Assembly: GCA_022575985.1 (NCBI GenBank)
Contig: JAKSXM010000272.1
Span: forward strand, 19,464,501-19,528,500
Origin: Anagrus nilaparvatae
Taxonomy: Eukaryota; Arthropoda; Insecta; Hymenoptera; Mymaridae
DNA: 64,000 nt
Direction: 5' to 3'
Position numbers and translations under genes: made by a program. The notes below the pieces were generated by a model. The model saw only the letters and a list, made by a program, of their open reading frames with translations. It was not told the origin of the DNA and ran no database searches. Of the stretch, positions 22,074-34,961 are shown piece after piece; positions within the stretch are counted from its first letter, which is position 1; every line of letters begins with the position of its first letter.

Positions 22074-24093
22074 AGCATTTTTTACTGATGATGAAAAAAG
22101 ATAGAATAAAAAAGTTAAAAAAGGATAAAATATACGTGATACAAAATAACTTGAATCATGATTTTATTCACACATACATATAAATACACACATACACACA
22201 CAAAGAAATGTATGAATTACAGACAGTAGTTGCAAAAGAGAGAAGTTTGTTGCGTTTGTGTCCCACTGTGAAGTGCTGCTGTTTTCTATATTGGCAAACT
22301 GATATAATACACTAAGACAAATATAAATAATTTTCTGTACAAAGATGCACACTTACACATGATATACATATTTATGAGAATTTTCCAGCTTATTATTATA
22401 AAATTTTTCATTTATAATTAGAAAAAATTTAATGCAATATTATTAAATATTTTATAGTTTTAGAGAAAAATTATTTTATGTTTTTTAAATTATTATTGTA
22501 CGTGAATTGCATTTTTTAATAGTCTTTCAGTATATAATATTTATATATATAAAAAATATAATATATAGATATAATATTTATATAGTTTTGTTGAGATTTT
22601 TTCCTTCTGCATTCGTTTGAGTATCAGGGTATCATGAACGAGAGCTAGTTGTATTGTGTGAATGCATTCGATTCACGAGACACGATGTTGTGCAAATATA
22701 TATATGTATTGCTGTTTGTATAATGTATAAGAAATGCATATAATTTATATTTAAAACATGTTTTTCTCGAGTAACAATAAAAAATATTTATTTTTCTTTA
22801 GTTTCAGAAAATTATTGATTATTTTTTTATTGAATATTTAATTTGACCTCATTTAGGAGCTAAATTTTGTAGGAAATTTATTGTAGATTAAACGTGGATT
22901 GTAGATTTAATATTGTATCTTATTTAATAATTAAGCAAAGCAGCAAAAAATTAGGGAATTTTTGAAATGTTTAGAGCATCGTAGAGCATCTAGTTTGGTA
23001 TATATAAAAAAGTTTGTTAGTTCAATTTTATTATCAGCAAAAACTTATTATAATTTTCACATTAGATATGCTTTTAAAATAAATACACTAATGAGACTTG
23101 TAATCTACTCCAAATTTTCGTTTTTTAAATACTAAAATTATTTTGGTAAGTGAAAATGTAGACAAAAATTTCGGTGAAAAATAAAATATACAACTGTAGT
23201 TTAAAAAAAATAGAATCTATAACGCTTTGTAACTATCTAAGAATTCTGTAATAGCCCCAAAGTACAAAACCTCCGGAAAATAAGTTATGTGTTTTGATTT
23301 TCATATTACCAAAAAAACCAAATTTATTAGTCAAAGCAAAAAATTATAACTGAAATTAAGGAAAAAAAATCATTAAAGTTCGAGCCAGAAAAACTAAAAA
23401 TATTAACCGCAATTTAGAATTTAATTTATATTAAAATAAGAAATTCAAGCAATAATATTGGTATTTTGAAAGATTTTATAATATTACTTCAAATTACATT
23501 CATATTTTATCAATATAACACCAAACGCATTTTCAGATTTTAGTTTCTTGAAACAATTTTAAATTTTTAGTGTTCAACGCATTAAAAACACAAATATTTT
23601 CGAAAAAAAATTTTTTGTAAAAATAGTACATAAAAATCTTTAAAAGCACCCTCTTAAAATGCAAATGAGTTGATAACAATTTATACATCAACTCTGAAAG
23701 TATGAATAAGGGCAGATAATATACTTCCAGTCCAGCAATTTAACGGGAAATTAATGAACTGATGCAAATTTTTCGAAGTTTTTATTGTAGTTACGAAGAT
23801 TGAAAAATCAATCATAACATTGTATGCATTAAAAGTAAAGTAGATGTACAGCAAAAAGAAATTATAATTTTAAAAAAGCTTACTGCAAATCTTAATATAT
23901 TTAATGGTTATAAGATTTTAAACTTTTATTTACTTTTAAGATCTTAAATCAAAATTATTTTCCCCCCTTGAGAATTTCCAAATGGAAGTCTAACCTCTGC
24001 CCTGTCTTAGTGTTCATCACTTAATACCTCTCCATTTATATGTTCCATGTTTAAAATATAAAATTTTCTACATTTTGTTTAGAAAAAATATGT
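22074..24093. other. A+T-rich DNA with a CA/TA-rich microsatellite
   Basis: A short CACACATACA-type repeat lies at about 22168-22203. The rest shows no coding pattern. The 22600-22710 stretch is slightly richer in C+G, without a recognised feature. Confidence 0.5.
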
Positions 24094-24235
24094 TTGCCGT
24101 CCTGGGTACACGAACGTGTATTGTACACGAGCTTGTATACATAAAACTTGCCTGGCTTCACCGAGCACTCGTGCTGTTGATCACGCTAGCACCGTAGCTT
24201 TTGCGCCCTTGATACTTAATATACTATTTTGTAAT
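24094..24235 (-). repeat. Family A dispersed repeat, copy 2
   Basis: Complementary to copy 1: GCCTGGCTTCACCGAGCACT, TGATCACGCTAGCACCG, then CTTTTGCGCCCTTGATACTT and AATATACTATTTT. The distal half (CTACCTAG..GCCCGGG) is replaced by unrelated CGTGTATTGTACACGAG-type sequence. Confidence 0.7.
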
Positions 24236-24757
24236 GAATCAATCGATTAAGATTAAAAGAAACGTGAATAAACCAGTATTTAAAAGTAATGAAATCATTT
24301 AAAATTGCAATTTTATACTTCAGGTTACCAATGTAAAATAATACCGTATTTTATAACGATAAAATATTGTATTACAATTTTTTGCCCTTGATTTTATTTT
24401 ATTACCTAATTTTTTATAAATTTACAAAATAATAAAATATATAACTTATATAAGCAGTATATGTTTTATTGCTTGAAAAGTACTCAAATATCTTTAAAAT
24501 TTTATGTTTCAGAAAAAAAAAACTATTTTTATGCATATTTTTTTACTATTTTTTTTAATACTATAAGATACATTAAGATTTTATGAGCAATAGAAACGTA
24601 AAAAACTGTCTCATACATTTAATAACAAGCATTGTATAATATAAAATGAAAGATTGCCAGGCATATGTAATTTAATAAAATTCAACATAAAATATTTATA
24701 ATTTATAGAAAAAATTGAATATATTTATGAAATGGATTGAAAATAACAGAAGTAGCA

Positions 24758-24935
24758 CATTAAGTATCAAAGACGCAAAAGTTTTGGTACTAGCTTTATC
24801 ACTAGTACAAGCACTTTTCAAAGCCGAGCGCGAATGATATCTGTTTACACTCGTGTCTATTTTTTGCCCATGGTGCTTACAATATTTTTCGCCTACCTAT
24901 AGTCGTAGAACAAGTACAGAATATTCCGTGCCAAA
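24758..24935 (+). repeat. Family A dispersed repeat, copy 3
   Basis: AAGTATCAAAGACGCAAAAG, TTTTGGTACTAGC, ATCACTAGTACAAGCACTTT, then GCGCGAATGATATCTGTTTA, TTTTGCCCATGGTGCTTAC and GCCTACCTATAGTCGTAGAA. Same order as copy 1 but truncated before the GCCCGGG end. Confidence 0.7.
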
Positions 24936-25011
24936 ATTTTTTTCTATTTTCTTTTTTCTATTTGGTCAATATTTTCAATTTATTCTATAATTTATATATG
25001 AGAAATTCTAC

Positions 25012-25737
25012 TGACCTAAGGGATATGTGAAAGTCTGAAATCTCGAAAAATCCGATTGAATTGGCCTCAGTATGTAAAACATGATAATATGTTTTACTAT
25101 ACCATTTTATAAAGTTCTAGATTCAAAGGTTTTGAAATGGCAGCTGTTTTTTGACTTTTAAAAATTCTCGAATTCAAAAGTAAAATCTGAGCTAAATTTT
25201 AGACTTTAATTTTACTACATTCAAAAAAAGCTAAAAAATTTTTGCGATAAAAAACGATAAGGTGGTCCTACCATCATTTTTTTAAAGATTCCTTGGAAAT
25301 TTTTACTGTATTCCCTGTTTTTAGAGAAATTTTGGACATTTCTGTAACGCATTAGAAATTAAAGAAAATAAAATACAATAAAAAGTCATATAAAAAAAAA
25401 TTTTACAATTTTCTTAAATTTACAATTTCTTATTGTATATTTTATTTTCTTTGGTTTGAGAAATTTTAGTAATTTTCTTTTTTAAGGAAATTAGTTTTTA
25501 GCTTTATTTAGAGCGTAGAAAAATTAAAATCCAGAATTTAGCTCGGATTTAAGTTTCAAATTTGAGAATTTTTAAAAACCAAGAATCAGCTACCTTTTTA
25601 AAACCTTTGAATCTATAACCTTAAAAAATGGAATGATATCATATATTTGCATACTGAACCCAATCCTATTGGTTTTTTCAAAATTCCAGACATTCGCCTA
25701 TCATAAGTTATTAAGGGATAGGCTATCCCTTCGGTTA
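25012..25737. mobile_element. ~720-bp foldback element with AAGGGATA ends
   Basis: Left end CCTAAGGGATATGTGAAAGT and complement of right end CCGAAGGGATAGCCTATCCC. The arms pair over several hundred bp, for example ATTCAAAGGTTTTGAAATGG with AAACCTTTGAAT, and GCTCAGATTTT-type text with CTCGGATTTAAG. The inner AAAGAAAATAAAATACAATA pairs with TATTGTATATTTTATTTTCT. The right end carries an extra perfect palindrome AAGGGATAGGCTATCCCTT (25713-25731). No coding frame. Confidence 0.75.
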
Positions 25738-26892
25738 ATTTCACTAAGAATTACTCATGTACCTAATATATAATATGGAAAATAAATTCAGTAATAACAA
25801 TCATCAAATATAATTTATGCTATCTACTTTATGAGATGTTTTTGATATTCTAGATGCTAAATTACTGAATTTATAAACAAAAATATAAAGTAAGACTTTT
25901 TTGCATTATAAGAGGAAAAATTTTCAATAAGAAAAGAATATATGAAAAGAATACATTGATATATTATAATATAATAGTATACTAGAAAAAAGTGTACTAT
26001 ACAATATTATTGGATTAAAATTTCTCTCGCAAGTAAAAAGATTTTAAAATACTATAAATATAAGAAAACTATTAAATGCAGAACATAATATATATATATA
26101 TAATTAAATTTGAATTACACCTTAAAACATTATTTAATAATTGTAAAAATGTCTAGAATAATTATTACTGGTTGAAATTTTCAACTTGTAGTAGCAGAGA
26201 TCAATGTGGTGTTCAATTGTATTCGCGTGATTCCTATAAAATAATTGAAGTCCAAAGTTTACACTGACACAAAAATAAATTTTCAAATATATAGAGTAGT
26301 AAGATATATTGAAAGAAAAATGCTTTGTTTAAAACACCAGGTATAACAAGATTTCCCAAATACTGATTTACACACAAAAAGGACATAACTTAATTTGCTT
26401 TGTTTAGAATTTAAACTTTAATCATTTTGCAAAGCTAGTGAATTTAGCAAGAAATACATGCACTCACGCAGCATAAAATTTTTTTTGTTTGAACAAAATA
26501 AAAAATTTTTGTGTTGCAAATTTTAATAAACAGTAAAATATTTATTTAAAGAATATTCGAACCCTAAAATAAAGAAAAAATTACCAGCCACAATTAAACT
26601 AATATGAAGATGTCTGGCATTAATGTTTAATTTTCGGGTCACCAAAAATATGAAGCATTTTCTTTTGCGGTGTATGATTGCTAACAATTTTTCTTTATAC
26701 AAGCCGTGAGAAATATTGTTTGCTCAGCTTGGATAACGGAATTGTATAGCATTTTTAATTGACTTAAATTAATTTTTCAAAAGCACTGATAAAATTTTAC
26801 GTGATAATTAATTTTCTTAAATTATCACAAACTTGAACCCTGTTCAAAATTTTCCCCTTGTTTTCTATATTTGCTTAATTGGATCTACTCGG
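25738..26892. other. A+T-rich DNA, no gene seen
   Basis: No supported feature. A short TA run lies at 26088-26102. Confidence 0.5.
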
Positions 26893-27196
26893 AACCTACA
26901 CATTTCGAACTTGCACATCTATTTTCTTACACATTTTATTACACGAAAAAAATATTACACATTAAATAAATTACCAAAATAAATCTTACACAAGTGTAGG
27001 AAAATTAATAATTAAATATTTTATATATTTTTATAATTTTCATATTGTTTTACAATTAAAATATATAAAATATTTAATTATCAATTTTCCTACACTTGTG
27101 TAAGATTTATTTTGGTAATTTATTTAATGTGTAATATTTTTTTCGTGTAATAAAATGTGTAAGAAAATAGATGTGCAAGTTCGAAATGTGTAGGTT
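26893..27196. mobile_element. 304-bp near-perfect palindromic MITE
   Basis: Two arms of about 140 bp, almost identical, around a loop of about 20 bp. The left begins AACCTACACATTTCGAAC and continues TTGCACATCTATTTTCTTAC; the right mirrors it and ends CGAAATGTGTAGGTT. If a TA target is assumed, the element proper begins CACATTTCG. The very low arm divergence implies a recent origin or arm homogenisation. Confidence 0.85.
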
Positions 27197-29145
27197 AATT
27201 TACTTTAAAAAAAAAACAATTAAATTGAAAGAAAAACGTAATTTTTATTAAATTTTTTTTCTCATAAATATAAATATTTTCATAAACAATAATTACTCAC
27301 TGTGTTTTTCTTCTTTTATTTAAAATATTGCAATAAACAGTAATTCATTTATTTACGTCATATGAATAATTAAAAACTGAATAATAACAACAGTAATAAT
27401 ATTTTTAATGCATTTTTTTGTTAAACAAAACGACATTTTAAAAATGAAGCATATTTTTCAAGGCTATGATATTATTTAAACTTTATGATTGTTTTTTTTT
27501 AATTACAAATCAAAAAAAAAAAAAAACTAAAAAATTGCTAAAAATAAAAAATTATTGATGAATGCAATTAAAAAAAAAAAAAATTAATTGCTGTAACTAA
27601 AGTAACTTTTTATTAAATTAAGTATATATATAAATATAGTAAAAAATTAATTATTATTAATAAAAAAATTATTTAATTAAACAATTTACACAAATCAAAG
27701 CATAAAATTAAAATTAGTCATCAAAAAACAATTTACCAAAACTAATTAAAAATATTTTTCTGATTTAAATTTTCAAATAAATTACTTAAGTAAAAAATTA
27801 TTATTTAAACAAATAATTAAAATTAATTTCATTAATGTTAATAACAATTTTTATTGGGATAACATAACTAAATGTAAAGTTTTTACAACATTTTTTTTTA
27901 TAAACAAACTATATAACATACTCTTTGTATGTGTGTGTGTGTGTGTTTTTCTAAGTAAACAATTTATATTTTACAAGATTTTCCTGGTGAATAAAAATTT
28001 TTTTGAACTAGTATTTTATTATTAAATAATTTGGGCTTCATGTGTATATTTTAAAGTAAGTTATAAACAAATGCATAGATATAATTGTAAATTCAGTTTT
28101 ATTTTAAACAAATTAATGCAAAAAATAATTTTTTAATTAATTAAACTAAAAGAATAAAAAATTGAATAAAAAAAGTAAAAATAATTGCACGTACAAGTCC
28201 ATAAAAAGTAAACAAGCATAAAACTTTTTATATTATACTTTAAAAGTTCAATAATAATTATACTCTTTTTGTACGTCCTTGTTTGGACTTAGAAGGGCAT
28301 AAGAAGATGAGACGTTGATCAGGAAAGTATAAAATAAAAGTTTCTATCTTATATATAAAATAAACTCTCAGCGTTTAAAATACAGTAGATATATAATAAG
28401 AATTGCAACTCTTCTTTATAAAAAATATGCAGCACGGGAGTCATGTTCTTTACGGGTCATGCGCCTTTTTTTTTATTAAAGATAAAAAATACTGAGAAAG
28501 ATCGGTATTTGAAATCTTTGTATTTTATACTGTACGTGTGAGTGCACTTAAATATCTGATATTATGTAAAGCTTCTTTGACTTTGAAGAGTATTTTATAG
28601 TGCTTGCGGGTATTAATTTTTTTACTCTTGCATATGAATAGGTTTTATTCGTTTCTCTTGTTAACACGTTTTAGGTTATGCTAAATTATATTTGATTTTT
28701 TATCTATTTTCTTTAAGAATATATATTTTTTTAATTTTCTTTTTTATTTTTTAAATAAAATGGTTTTCTTGAAAATTGGCTTTTTACTTCACCATGTAAT
28801 AATGTAAACTTTAATCTAAAATACTGCATTGAGTTGTCTGCCAAAAATGAATTGAAAGCCAGAATAAAAGAATGAATATTTATATTATACTCTTGTACTC
28901 TTATTTTATGTTCGATAGTAGAAGATATTATTAGCAAGTAATATTTTAAAAATGAAAATATTTTATCATTAATTTTATTTTTAAAAGTTTACTTTTTAAA
29001 TTATATTAAATAAGCTACGGATTTAGAAAACTTTTTAGGTATTGGTTCTTACAATTTTATGCGTAAAAATATCATTCAAAAGAATCCTTTATATTTTTAA
29101 ATCCGGAACTTTCTAATGAAATTTGGTGTAATTTTTCACATTTAC
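27197..29145. other. A+T-rich desert with GT microsatellite
   Basis: Long A runs around 27510-27580 and a (GT)n run at about 27929-27946. No gene or structured element was recognised. The 28390-28460 stretch is slightly richer in C+G, without a known feature. Confidence 0.5.
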
Positions 29146-29220
29146 ACTGAAAAAAACAATCTGTTTGCCAAAATATTACGGTTACAGCTTACGGAATTCC
29201 TCTAAACTAGTGGAATTTTT
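29146..29220. repeat. Family D end, partial copy
   Basis: TTACACTGAAAAAAACAATC followed by TGTTTGCC and later GCTTACGGAATTCC. The TACACTGAAAAAAA terminus matches family D (63029-63083), with a TA immediately outside. The right terminus is not clear. Confidence 0.45.
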
Positions 29221-29329
29221 TTTATGCTCATATAATTGCAAATTCCTGGAAACGTAGAGAAAATTAAAAAAAATTTTTTCCATCTTTTTCAAAAATTATT
29301 TTTTGCCATCGTTTCACTGCGCGTATCCT

Positions 29330-29520
29330 AAATGAGCGAAACAAAATTTTTCTCGTTAGTGGCGAGAAAACTGTATTTCCCAGATACTGCGCGTGCGACA
29401 AAGACGTTTTTTTTCGCTACCGACGAAGACAACTAATATACAATCCTTGGCAGTAAAAGCTCAGCTTTACCTTGGAAAATAATTTACGTGCGATTTGGGC
29501 CATCCTTTATTTTTTAATTG
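29330..29520 (+). repeat. Family B hairpin repeat
   Basis: GGCGAGAAAACTGTATTTCC, CGTGCGACAAAGACG, TTTTTCGCTACCGACGAAGA, then TTTACCTTGGAAAATAATTT and ACGTGCGATTTGGGCCATCC. The left palindrome arm is diverged (GGCAGTAAAAGCTCAGC). Confidence 0.75.
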
Positions 29521-29574
29521 CATGCAAAGTCAAAACCAATATTTTGTCCCTTGTTTAAAAATAGCTATTTTCAG

Positions 29575-29665
29575 TTTGAGCAGAAAAAAATTCCGCCATT
29601 TTTTTTGTCGCAAGCGGAAATCTACTAATGTTAAACGGAAAAATTCCGCTTGTGGCAAACATCAT
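29575..29665. repeat. Family D-like double hairpin
   Basis: Two adjacent copies of the AATTCCGC..GCAAGCGGAA motif: AAAAAATTCCGCC with GTCGCAAGCGGAAA, then AACGGAAAAATTCCGCTTGT. Terminal CACTGAA/TTCAGTG is not evident. A chance plus-strand frame of 81 codons crosses it. Confidence 0.5.
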
Positions 29666-29759
29666 CTGAAGCGTATAGAAGTGCTGATTTACAAGTATGG
29701 TATATCTGTCAGAATTTCAAAAAACAAAAAACTGTATTGACGAATCATAAGTGAAAAAT

Positions 29760-30790
29760 TCATAAATTTTAATTTTAGAAACTAAATTATAAATAAAAAT
29801 TCAGAATTAAAAGTTTTTGGTTAAATTTTTCTGAGCATCAATTTATTTATAAATTCATAAAACAGAATAAATTTAAATGAACCAAAGATTTTGAATTTGT
29901 TTTTCCGAATATTTGTGCAACATGATTTTTAAATGGAATTAAATATTATAAAAAAATAAATATTTGGAAAATTGAATTTCTTCAGTTAAAGCTTTCGAAA
30001 ATTAAAAATTTTTTCAAAATCGTAGACATAAAATTATGATAATTTACCAATTTTCATCAAACATTCTGTGTTTTCATTAATTGTTTATTTAAGTATTTTC
30101 TATTTCAGGCATCAATCATAAAAACAGGCTTTTTGGAATAAAAAAGAGGATACAACCAAAAAGGTATTGTTCAAGTTCCTGTCGAGAAGATAAAAATTTT
30201 CGGGAAAAAATTACCATAAAAATTATAAGCTTTTGATACTTTCTATATAGGCCTTATTACTCTGTATAGATGCTATGAGTTTAAGGAAATTTTATGTTCT
30301 TCGACGTGTTTTTAAAATCTTTTGTAACATAATCTGGTAATCTTTCTTGCATACTGTCAAAGCTCTATCTTGAAAGCTAATGTACTTGAAATTATTCCTT
30401 TTTAATAAAAAAAAGTTTTCTTGCTCCTCTAAAAGAACTATAAAAATATATTTTTTTAAGAAAGTAATGTTTTGAATACATATATGTATTATAAATAAAA
30501 TTTATATAATGTTGGAATTTTGGAAAAGATCCCAAAAATTTAACGAAATGTTAATGAAAGCTTAGTATTCAACAAGCAAATAATTCATAGAAGAAATATG
30601 ATATTTATTTTATATTTTTAAAATTAAATTTTGTTTCTATGAAAAATATTATTGTTATTTTAAACTTGAGTCATATGTAATAAATGTTTATATTTTTATT
30701 TAACTTTAATTTTGCTAAATTCAGGGCAAATTTATTTTGGTTCTAACATAAACTTAGACGATACGCTTTTTGTTTTAAATTATTGAAAAT
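29760..30790. other. A+T-rich DNA, no gene seen
   Basis: No supported feature. Confidence 0.5.
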
Positions 30791-31042
30791 TACACACCAA
30801 ACCTAAAAGAATTTTTTGTTACCCAGAGAAGAATGAATGTTTATTTAATTATTTAGAGCGGAATTATTTTGAGGTTAATTCTTTTAAAAACAATTATTTT
30901 TGTTTTAATTCTGTTCAAAAAGAATTAAATTGAAAATAATTGTTTTTAAAAATATTAACCTCAAAATAATTCCGCTCTAAAGAATTAAATAAACAACCAT
31001 TCTTTTCTGGGTAACAAAAAATTCTTTTAGGTTTGGTGTGTA
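30791..31042. mobile_element. Palindromic MITE, TA-flanked, ~250 bp
   Basis: Flanked by TA on both sides (30791-30792, 31041-31042). The termini CACACCAAACCTAAAAGAAT mirror each other, and the arms continue TTTTTGTTACCCAGA, AGAATGAATGTTTATTTAAT, AGCGGAATTATTTTGAGGTT. The loop is about 25 bp. Arms are nearly identical. TA flanks fit Tc1/mariner-type targeting. Confidence 0.8.
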
Positions 31043-31084
31043 AGCTTAAATTAAAAAAAAAAAAAAAAATTACTCAACTTAAGT

Positions 31085-32230
31085 GTCAGGTAAAAATCTG
31101 AGATTTAGTAAAATCGGATAAAATTGTTTAATTTTTTAAATCATTCATAGCTTGAGCATAAAAATTCAAGTATTTGCAGCACACGCCCATTAGGAGCGAA
31201 GTTACCATTGGCCGAAATGATGACGAAAAGTCTTAGTCTTAAAAATTATTTATATCAAATAAGGTACTCGCACGAGTATATAAACAATCACCAGTACGTT
31301 AACGGCCGTTCAGAATTTGATTTTTTTTCATATTTTCCGTAAGTTTTGAATAAAAAATATTGGTAAGTTTTCAAGCTAAAACAACAATACTTAATTAAAA
31401 AAAAAATTAACCTATTATATTTTGAAGTCACGCACAGATATACAAAAAATTTTTAGTTTGTTACTGGATCATTTTCTTATACATAGGATTCGTATTTAAT
31501 ATTTGATTGTTCATGTATTAGGAGCAAAAAACATGCCATGAATATCGCTTAATTTTATGAATTAAAATATTGCTTGAAACAAAAATCGCGTTAAAGTTAC
31601 CATTAAAAAAAAACTTTTACCATAAATAAGATAAATACTTATTCAATATTTGAATTTTAATGACCTAAAATCCTTAATCGTTTATGTGCTAGTGCGCTTA
31701 CCTTACATGAATACAAAAATCATAACTAAAGTCTACTTAAATATTTATAACCTGTTAGTTTCTAACTTCTTTTTTAAATACCAATATCGCCGACATCAAA
31801 TTTACTACTGGCAAAAATGACGACAAAACGATTGACGATTGGTAAATATGCTCAAATGTAAACTTAAAATCCACACCAAAAAGTCCTACCTGTTTCTAAA
31901 ATATAGCTAGTTTTGGGATTTTTAATAGATTGTAAAAATAACAAAATATAAATATTTATCAATAATTGGCTCTTTTTTCAAATTATTTGGGATTCTCAAC
32001 ACCCCAGCAGAGCTAAAAAATATATGTAAAAAATAATACCGAGTTAATAAAAATATTTAAGTCAACTTTAATCGCGTAGATAATCAGGTACGAATTTTCT
32101 CATTTTTTTCATGCACTCGATCAATATTTTTGTAGTCATCATTTCAGCAAATGGAAACTTTGCTCCTGAGGAGCGTAAGCAAGAAATAATTAAAATCTTA
32201 ATTACTCTCTTAAAATTTATCCACAAAAAA
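31085..32230. mobile_element. Decayed composite inverted-repeat element
   Basis: The unit GGAGCGAAGTTACCATTGG, CCGAAATGATGAC (31192-31224) recurs in the same direction, diverged, at about 31790-31835 (ACATCAAATTTACTACTGGC, AAAATGACGACAAA). It recurs inverted at 32130-32180 (GTCATCATTTCAGC, AAATGGAAACTTTGCTCC). The outer limits are unclear, so coordinates are approximate. Confidence 0.45.
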
Positions 32231-34004
32231 GATAATAAAGAAAAATGTTCATTTTAAAAAATAATATTACTTAGAAAAGGTTTCCGTGTAAAAATATTTT
32301 TTCACTCACGCAATAGTTTTGCTAAAGATAACAGAAAACATAGACAGTTCAGTAAGGTAAAGGCTATGCAAAAATTTTGTGGTAGCGATTCAGATTTTCC
32401 TATCAAGTCTAGTTAATATTATTTAGAAAACTTGGGGAAGAAATAGATACCTTTTAGTTTGCTAAAAAGTCCTTTTTGTTCAAAATATTAGACAAAATTT
32501 GTTATAAAAAAATTAAATTTTTTGAATGCATTTACTTCTTAAAGCAAACTTGAAGCAAACAAACCTTTAAATTTAGTAAAAATAAGTTTCTGAACATGGA
32601 AAATGTTTATAAGACACAACTGTCGTTGTCTATGCGGGTCAATTCTCAGTACCTTAAAATCTAGATTTTTTGAAACAGACCCATAAATGAATTTTGCAGA
32701 AAAATCCAATTCTGAATTCGTAAAATCTGAATGCATCAAAGTACAGAATAGAATAAATTCCGAAATTCATATAATTAAATCTTGTATTTCATGGAAAATT
32801 TATGCTTTTTACAAATAATAACTTCTGATATGTCATCAAATTTGCACTGATTTTTAGGAATTTTTATTTATCTGCCTTACAATCCTTCTAGTTTTTATTA
32901 TTCTACAACTAAAAATTCTTACACTTGATTTTCGGAATTCGGAAAAGTGCCCCTGATGGACAACGAATATACCAGTGAATGGCGCCCATTATTGCTCGAT
33001 AGTAAAGAGAAAACTATTATTACTTGATTTCACATCATAATTAATTGAAAATTGTATTACGTACATTATATTATGTACATTATAAAGATAAACAAACAAA
33101 GCGAAGCACCTACGCAAAACTAAAATATAAAATATTAAAAGAAGGCATTACGAAATTGAAATATTTAAAAAATTTTTCTTATACCAAAATAAAAAACATA
33201 TTTCTTTTTAATTTTAGTAATATCTCAACAAAAATAGAAAAGTCTAACTAAAAACAGTCTTATTTCTTTAAAAATTTCCCCTTTTTACGATATAATTAAT
33301 GTACCCTGATCGACACCAAAAGAATAAAAAGAAAGGGACAGCTTACAATGTATATAACAGTACTTTAGCAATCATTCTTCCATAATATATCCCACATTTA
33401 AAATATGTACATTTAGTTTTTTGAAGATCTAGGAACTTCGAAATGCACATAAGAGAGTAGGCGGCAAGTACTATATAAGCTTTTATGTTTATGCATTATT
33501 ATGATTATTATAGACTGTCCCTTGATTATAATATGCGTATATAGCAATTATTACTAACGAGGGCTGGGCATTTTGGTATGCCACAAAAAGGGTGACTGTA
33601 GTAAATGACTTTTTTTTCTTTTATATATATCTTTTTTTAACTTATTGTTTTTTTATATCCCTTTTATTTTTTATCTCTTTTAATATTCTGCACTCGTCAA
33701 AACATGCTTTAGTAAACTCACTCATATATGCACGTGTTTGATATGTTATATATGATTATAACTTATCGTTATATCTACTTTTTTTTAAATATTTCATGTA
33801 CACAAATCAGTAGGTTGCATAACACACTTGAAAATTTTAGACTTATGACTAATGATTATTTAATCTTTTATTATAATGTACATGCACTGCACACAATAAG
33901 TACCCGTGTAATATTTGATTTAATTGCTATGTCTAATTTTATATTAACACTTTAAAATTATAGTTTTTTTAATTGAGTTTAAAATATGGTGTAAAACATA
34001 ACTT
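32231..34004. other. A+T-rich DNA, no gene seen
   Basis: No supported gene. The stretch 32935-33025 contains ATTATTGCTCGATAGTAAAG, which resembles sequence at 58768-58790, so an old repeat fragment may lie here. Confidence 0.45.
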
Positions 34005-34310
34005 TTTACCGTAAAACTCGTGCGTAGAACTTGGCATGGAATTTACTGCTCTCGTTTTACGCCTAGGTAGTCAAAATATCTATTCGTTAAACAAGGGAAA
34101 ATTGGATTGAAAGTAAAGTTTCCTACATTTTTTCCCGTGTTCAAGACATACTTTTTCATTAAAAGCGAAAAAAAGATTACCCGAAAGTAATAAAGAAGAG
34201 CTTTTTTGCAGCGTATGATGAAAAATATTTTAAGCACCATAGGCGAAAAACTTTAGGCAATAGCGTCAACACGAGTGTGAATACATATTTCATCCGATGT
34301 TAAATTTTTG
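34005..34310 (-). repeat. Family A repeat, copy 4, with insertion
   Basis: Complement of copy 1. The right-end block (AACTCGTGCGTAGAAC, CTCGTTTTACGCCTAGGTAG) is separated by about 130 bp of unrelated sequence from the left block (AAGCACCATAGGCGAAAAAC, then GTCAACACGAGTGTGAA). The terminal GATACTTAATATAC block is missing. Confidence 0.6.
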
Positions 34311-34439
34311 ATTTAATGAATGATATCAGTCACGAAAATGAAAAAAATATGATAATTTAAAACGTTCTTGTTTCTATTATACTCAAAAGAAGTCCTGTCA
34401 ATCTTTCTCTAAACTAAAGATTCGCGTAAAAAGGTCCTT

Positions 34440-34960
34440 TTACGTATCAGGTAGAATACGAAGGCGTGTTACTAACACTCTTAAATATACTTTCATTTAA
34501 TACAAAGAAATTATTGGTTAAATCCTTAATTGCTCTTCTTGATTACTGCTGTTTAGTTTCTGACAGCATGGGCGTTATTTTATTCTCTAAAGTTGAAAGT
34601 CTATTTATAATCTTGTCAACATTTATGTTTGATGTAAGGAAATGTGAACTCTTTTCAATGAATTACGTCAAGAATTAAGATGGTTTAGGGCGAAAAATCG
34701 TCGACTACACTTTAGGATAGTTCCTGTTCTCAACATTATATCCATTCAACGACCTTCGTTTCTCTTTAATTACTTTAAATTGCCTGATAATACTATTCGA
34801 CGATCATGAATTTAGCAGCGCCTATAAATTCTCTTCCACTCAACTTTATTGTTCCTTATCTTTGATAGTTCTTTTTTAATTACTTCTACTAATGAACGGA
34901 ATAAAATTTCAACCACTCTTGAATTATATTTGATACTTTTAAAATATTTGTTTTTTATTG
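34440..34960 (+). pseudogene. LINE reverse transcriptase C-terminal remnant (Jockey/CR1-like)
   Basis: The plus strand resembles the C-terminal thumb region of non-LTR retrotransposon ORF2. Blocks in order are LSFNTKKLLVKSLIALLDYC (34490-34549), STFMFDVRKCE, then after a frame change near 34665 ELRWFRAKNRRLHF, NIISIQRPSFLFNYF and NTIRRS. Family knowledge: Jockey and CR1-type elements have KLLV.SLI...LDYCC, then W L..K.RR, then RRS blocks at these relative spacings. A stop follows NTIRRS and the tail is degraded (STTLELYLILLKYLF-like). The catalytic reverse transcriptase domain is absent upstream, so the copy is 5'-truncated as usual for LINEs. It meets the minus-strand LINE remnant tail to tail at about 34960. 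Not the same lineage as its neighbour. Confidence 0.65.
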
Positions 34961-34961
34961 C

